Below are positions 61,921 to 64,000 of a stretch of DNA of 64,000 bases, piece by piece. Each line of letters begins with the position of its first letter. Within the stretch, counting starts at the first letter, position 1. The translations under genes and the position numbers were made by a program. The notes under the pieces are model-generated. The model searched no databases and was not told the origin of the DNA. It was given only the letters and a program-made list of their open reading frames with translations. Source of the DNA: Dermabacter hominis NBRC 106157. Its GTDB lineage: Bacteria > Actinomycetota > Actinomycetes > Actinomycetales > Dermabacteraceae. Location of the stretch: the NCBI RefSeq assembly GCF_001570785.1, contig NZ_BCSI01000004.1:62001-126000 (forward strand), written 5' to 3'.

Positions 61921-61986
61921 AACTGCGCACTTCCACAACGAGAATTAACGTCGAGCGCGCCTTGGGCGCAGAACGGGTGAAATCGC

Positions 61987-62511
61987 GTGAGTGATGAACC
62001 TCCTAGTCGCATCCTTCTTTTGATGCGGCATGGAAAAGCAGAATCGGATGCCGCAAGCGATATGGAACGCGTGCTCACTGATCGAGGGCATTCGCAGGCC
62101 AGGCTCATCGGTGACTACCTTTGCGCGCAGGGGGTACGGCCGAGCTGTGTGCTCGTCTCCTCTGCGGCGCGTACGCAAGAAACGTGGAGCGATGTCCACG
62201 CGTCACTCGGGAGCCCTGAATGCAGCGTGAGTGTGCTCGACGAGCTGTACCACGGAGGTGTTCGGGATGTGCTCTCACTCATCCGGGACGTCGACGATTC
62301 TTGCCGGGTTCTCCTCGTCGTTGGGCACGAGCCCACCATGAGCCAACTCGCTGCTTACCTCGGCAATGACGATGACTCTGACCCCGCCTCCCTCGCCCAG
62401 GTGCGCATCGGTGTGCCGACCGGCTCCATGAGCGTCCTTACCTCGAGTGCCGATTCGTGGAAAGACGTCGCAGAGGAGGAGCTCAATCTACTCACCCTCG
62501 TGCGGGGCTAA
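61987..62511 (+). CDS. sixA: SixA-like histidine phosphatase
   Basis: 174 residues of the histidine phosphatase superfamily. The catalytic RHG motif is in ILLLMRHGKAESDAASDMERVLTDRGHSQARLIGDYL. The second Arg lies in VLVSSAARTQETW and the second His in LLVVGHEPTMSQLA. These match SixA phosphohistidine phosphatases, although RHG proteins act on many phosphoesters. GTG start without a strong ribosome-binding site. It is convergent with glgC, with a strong shared hairpin between. Confidence 0.87.
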   Translation: MSDEPPSRILLLMRHGKAESDAASDMERVLTDRGHSQARLIGDYLCAQGVRPSCVLVSSAARTQETWSDVHASLGSPECSVSVLDELYHGGVRDVLSLIRDVDDSCRVLLVVGHEPTMSQLAAYLGNDDDSDPASLAQVRIGVPTGSMSVLTSSADSWKDVAEEELNLLTLVRG

Positions 62512-62523
62512 CGCGGCTCACGC

Positions 62524-62562
62524 AAAAAAGGGAGGGGCCCGGACGGGCGCCCTCCCTTTTTC
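62524..62562. terminator. Bidirectional terminator between sixA and glgC
   Basis: AAAAAGGGAGGG (62525-62536) pairs with CCCTCCCTTTTT (62550-62561), and an inner GCCC/GGGC extends it around a GGAC loop with one bulged G. The T-run ends the plus transcript and the A-run gives U on the minus transcript. Confidence 0.88.
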
Positions 62563-62569
62563 TTTCAGG

Positions 62570-63820
62570 TCAGTGCTGCGGCTCGATGATTGTGCCCTTG
62601 CCAATCACCGTGATTCCCGAATCCGTGACGGTCCATCCGCGAGCGAGGTCTTCCTCGCGGTTGAGGCCGATCTGGGTTCGCGGAGGGATCACGATGTCTT
62701 TGTCGATGATCGCGCGGTGGATTTGCGAGTGACGGCCAACCGTCACATTGTCCATAATCACTGAATCGGAAATAGAGGACCACGAGTGGAGCTGGGCCCC
62801 CGGGCCAATGACGGAGTTGGAGATTTGCGCGCCCGACACCACGACGCCTGCCGAAACGATCGAATCGACCGCGGTACCGACACGACCCGGGCCGGCGTGG
62901 ACGAATTTCGCGGGTGCAAGGGCCGATCGCGATTCCGTAAACACCGGCCATGCGGTGTTGTACAGATTGAAGATCGGGTGGATCGAGATGAGATCCATGT
63001 GTGCTTCGTAGAAGGCATCGAGCGTTCCGACGTCTCGCCAATAGTCGCGGTCGCGGTCCGTAGAACCAGGCACGTCGTTACGAATGAAGTCGTAGACGCC
63101 CGCGTCGTTGAGGTTCACGAAGTGGGGGACGATGTCGCCACCCATGTCGTGGTTTGACTCGCCGTTGTCTGCGTCCCTCGTGACGGCCTCAACGAGGGCG
63201 TCGGCGGTAAACACGTAGTTTCCCATCGAGGCAAGCACCGAGTTCGGGTCGTCCGGCAGGCCCTGGGTCTCCTTGGGTTTCTCGACGAACTGCGCAATGC
63301 GAGTGGGATCTTCGGGATCGACTTCGATCACGCCGAACTGATCGGACTGCTCGATGGGCTGCCTGATCGCTGCCACCGTGCACGAGCGACCCGATTCGAT
63401 GTGGGCCTCAACCATCTGCGAGAAATCCATCCGGTAGACGTGGTCTGCACCCACCACCACGATGTAGTCGGGTTTGGAATCACCAATGATGTTGAGGTTC
63501 TGATAAATCGCATCGGCGCTCCCGAGGTACCAGTGCTTACCCATGCGTTGCTGAGCAGGGACGGGGGCGACGTAATTGCCGAGAAGTGAGCTCATGCGCC
63601 ATGTCTTTGCGATGTGCGTGTCGAGCGAATGCGACTTGTATTGAGTAAGGACGACAACCTGGAGATAACCGGAGTTCACGATGTTGGAAAGCGCGAAGTC
63701 GATCAGCCTGTAGGAGCCTCCAAAAGGCACGGCGGGCTTTGCGCGATCGAGTGTGAGCGGCATGAGGCGCTTGCCTTCACCGCCGGCGAGAACAATTGCG
63801 AGGACCTTCGTTGCGACCAT
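62570..63820 (-). CDS. glgC: Glucose-1-phosphate adenylyltransferase
   Basis: Makes ADP-glucose for glycogen synthesis. 416 residues: [39 protein letters not shown] (nucleotide loop and product-binding Lys), [17 protein letters not shown] (metal Asp), VEKPKE substrate motif, [18 protein letters not shown], then the left-handed beta-helix domain ([43 protein letters not shown]). A TACGAT box ends 6 nt before the ATG with no Shine-Dalgarno, so translation is probably leaderless. The partner glgA is not visible in the 180 bp to the window edge. Confidence 0.96.
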   Translation of the reverse strand: MVATKVLAIVLAGGEGKRLMPLTLDRAKPAVPFGGSYRLIDFALSNIVNSGYLQVVVLTQYKSHSLDTHIAKTWRMSSLLGNYVAPVPAQQRMGKHWYLGSADAIYQNLNIIGDSKPDYIVVVGADHVYRMDFSQMVEAHIESGRSCTVAAIRQPIEQSDQFGVIEVDPEDPTRIAQFVEKPKETQGLPDDPNSVLASMGNYVFTADALVEAVTRDADNGESNHDMGGDIVPHFVNLNDAGVYDFIRNDVPGSTDRDRDYWRDVGTLDAFYEAHMDLISIHPIFNLYNTAWPVFTESRSALAPAKFVHAGPGRVGTAVDSIVSAGVVVSGAQISNSVIGPGAQLHSWSSISDSVIMDNVTVGRHSQIHRAIIDKDIVIPPRTQIGLNREEDLARGWTVTDSGITVIGKGTIIEPQH

Positions 63821-63826
63821 GCTTCA

Positions 63827-63832
63827 ATCGTA
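63827..63832 (-). promoter_or_regulatory. Putative -10 box of glgC (leaderless)
   Basis: TACGAT on the minus strand followed by TGAAGC (6 nt) and ATG. Same box and spacing as pepA. Confidence 0.5.
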
Positions 63833-64000
63833 CTGCACAGTTAGGTGCATCACGTCCTCGTTTACCGCGTGCTCACCTCGGTGCCGCTCAGCTTTCGTTT
63901 CGCGGGAACGTACCGGCCATGCGAGCTTTCGTACGTGTGACTATCATGACAATGCGGAGGGCGAACCGCCAGAAGGTGCAGCGCCCAGCCCGTTTCGCCC

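Noticed and set aside
63833-64000. Start of a plus-strand gene (ATG near 63920) at the right edge, expected glgA
   Set aside because: The short translation shows none of the glycogen synthase N-terminal motif; too little sequence to call.
1-64000. Defence system, biosynthetic cluster, prophage or transposon
   Set aside because: All substantial genes belong to housekeeping or conserved actinobacterial families; none of the diagnostic genes was seen on either strand.

Overview
The window reads as a contiguous piece of a high-GC actinobacterial chromosome. Three things point there: the complete Pup-proteasome locus (ARC/Mpa, Dop, Pup, PrcB, PrcA, PafA), RbpA, and the lnt-ppm1-fxsA-rbpA gene order. 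Small conserved families (DUF4191, DUF5703, DUF3866, DUF3099, a SPOR-like mini-protein) and a fused PafBC regulator suggest the order Micrococcales. A Dermabacter/Brachybacterium-like genome is a guess from memory of gene content and is not shown by the sequence. There is no phage, transposase, integrase or CRISPR array. The sequence is densely coding, with many 4-bp stop/start overlaps and GTG starts.

Layout. Positions 1-20.4 kb hold methionine aminopeptidase (cut by the left edge), panB, and a nitrogen block: glnA2-glnE, a PD-(D/E)XK nuclease-like protein, and adenylylatable glnA1. A lipoate and 2-oxo-acid dehydrogenase block follows (lipB-lipA and lpd-sucB, separated by a membrane-anchored pseudokinase-like gene), then pepA, two small membrane proteins and rarA. 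Positions 20.4-30.9 kb hold rpsD with a readable promoter and terminator, the alaS-ruvX-mltG-aroE operon, trmL, tRNA-Leu(GAG), a gene-free structured stretch, a prepilin peptidase-like protein, DUF5703, an extremely acidic small protein, uppP and a PAC2 protein. Positions 30.9-42.8 kb hold a site-2 protease, then trmI-arc-dop-pup-prcB-prcA-pafA, two FKBP prolyl isomerases and PriA. Positions 42.8-54.9 kb hold fmt-rsmB-rpe-PH-domain protein, DUF3866 divergent from pafBC, tatA, tatC, a lipid kinase and the helicase helY. Positions 55-64 kb hold lnt-ppm1-fxsA, rbpA, a four-gene membrane/SURF1/GDPD operon on the minus strand, fabG, a SixA-like phosphatase and glgC.

How the genes work together. 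GlnE adenylylates GlnA1 (Tyr402 motif present), whereas GlnA2 has Trp at the equivalent place. LipB and LipA make the lipoyl cofactor used by the two lipoyl domains of SucB, which Lpd re-oxidises. Pup, Dop, PafA, ARC and the 20S core form one protein-tagging and degradation route. PafBC, named from that locus, is a DNA-damage regulator located about 8 kb further on. Lnt and Ppm1 serve envelope lipoprotein acylation and mannosyl-lipid supply.

Most notable observations: (i) at least ten genes have a TANNNT-like -10 box ending 6-8 nt before the start codon and no Shine-Dalgarno, the pattern of leaderless transcripts; (ii) the ARC ATPase lacks the C-terminal GQYL-type tail, and PrcB carries Ala rather than Gly just before its catalytic Thr; (iii) perfect or near-perfect hairpins without U-tracts sit between dop and pup and between tatA and tatC, where the two products are needed in different amounts; (iv) a promoter-like element runs into nested inverted repeats in the gene-free stretch at 27.3-27.5 kb, a candidate unannotated RNA; (v) a pseudokinase-like membrane protein lies inside the lipoate block; (vi) the conserved PriA N-terminus extends upstream of any ATG/GTG/TTG start.
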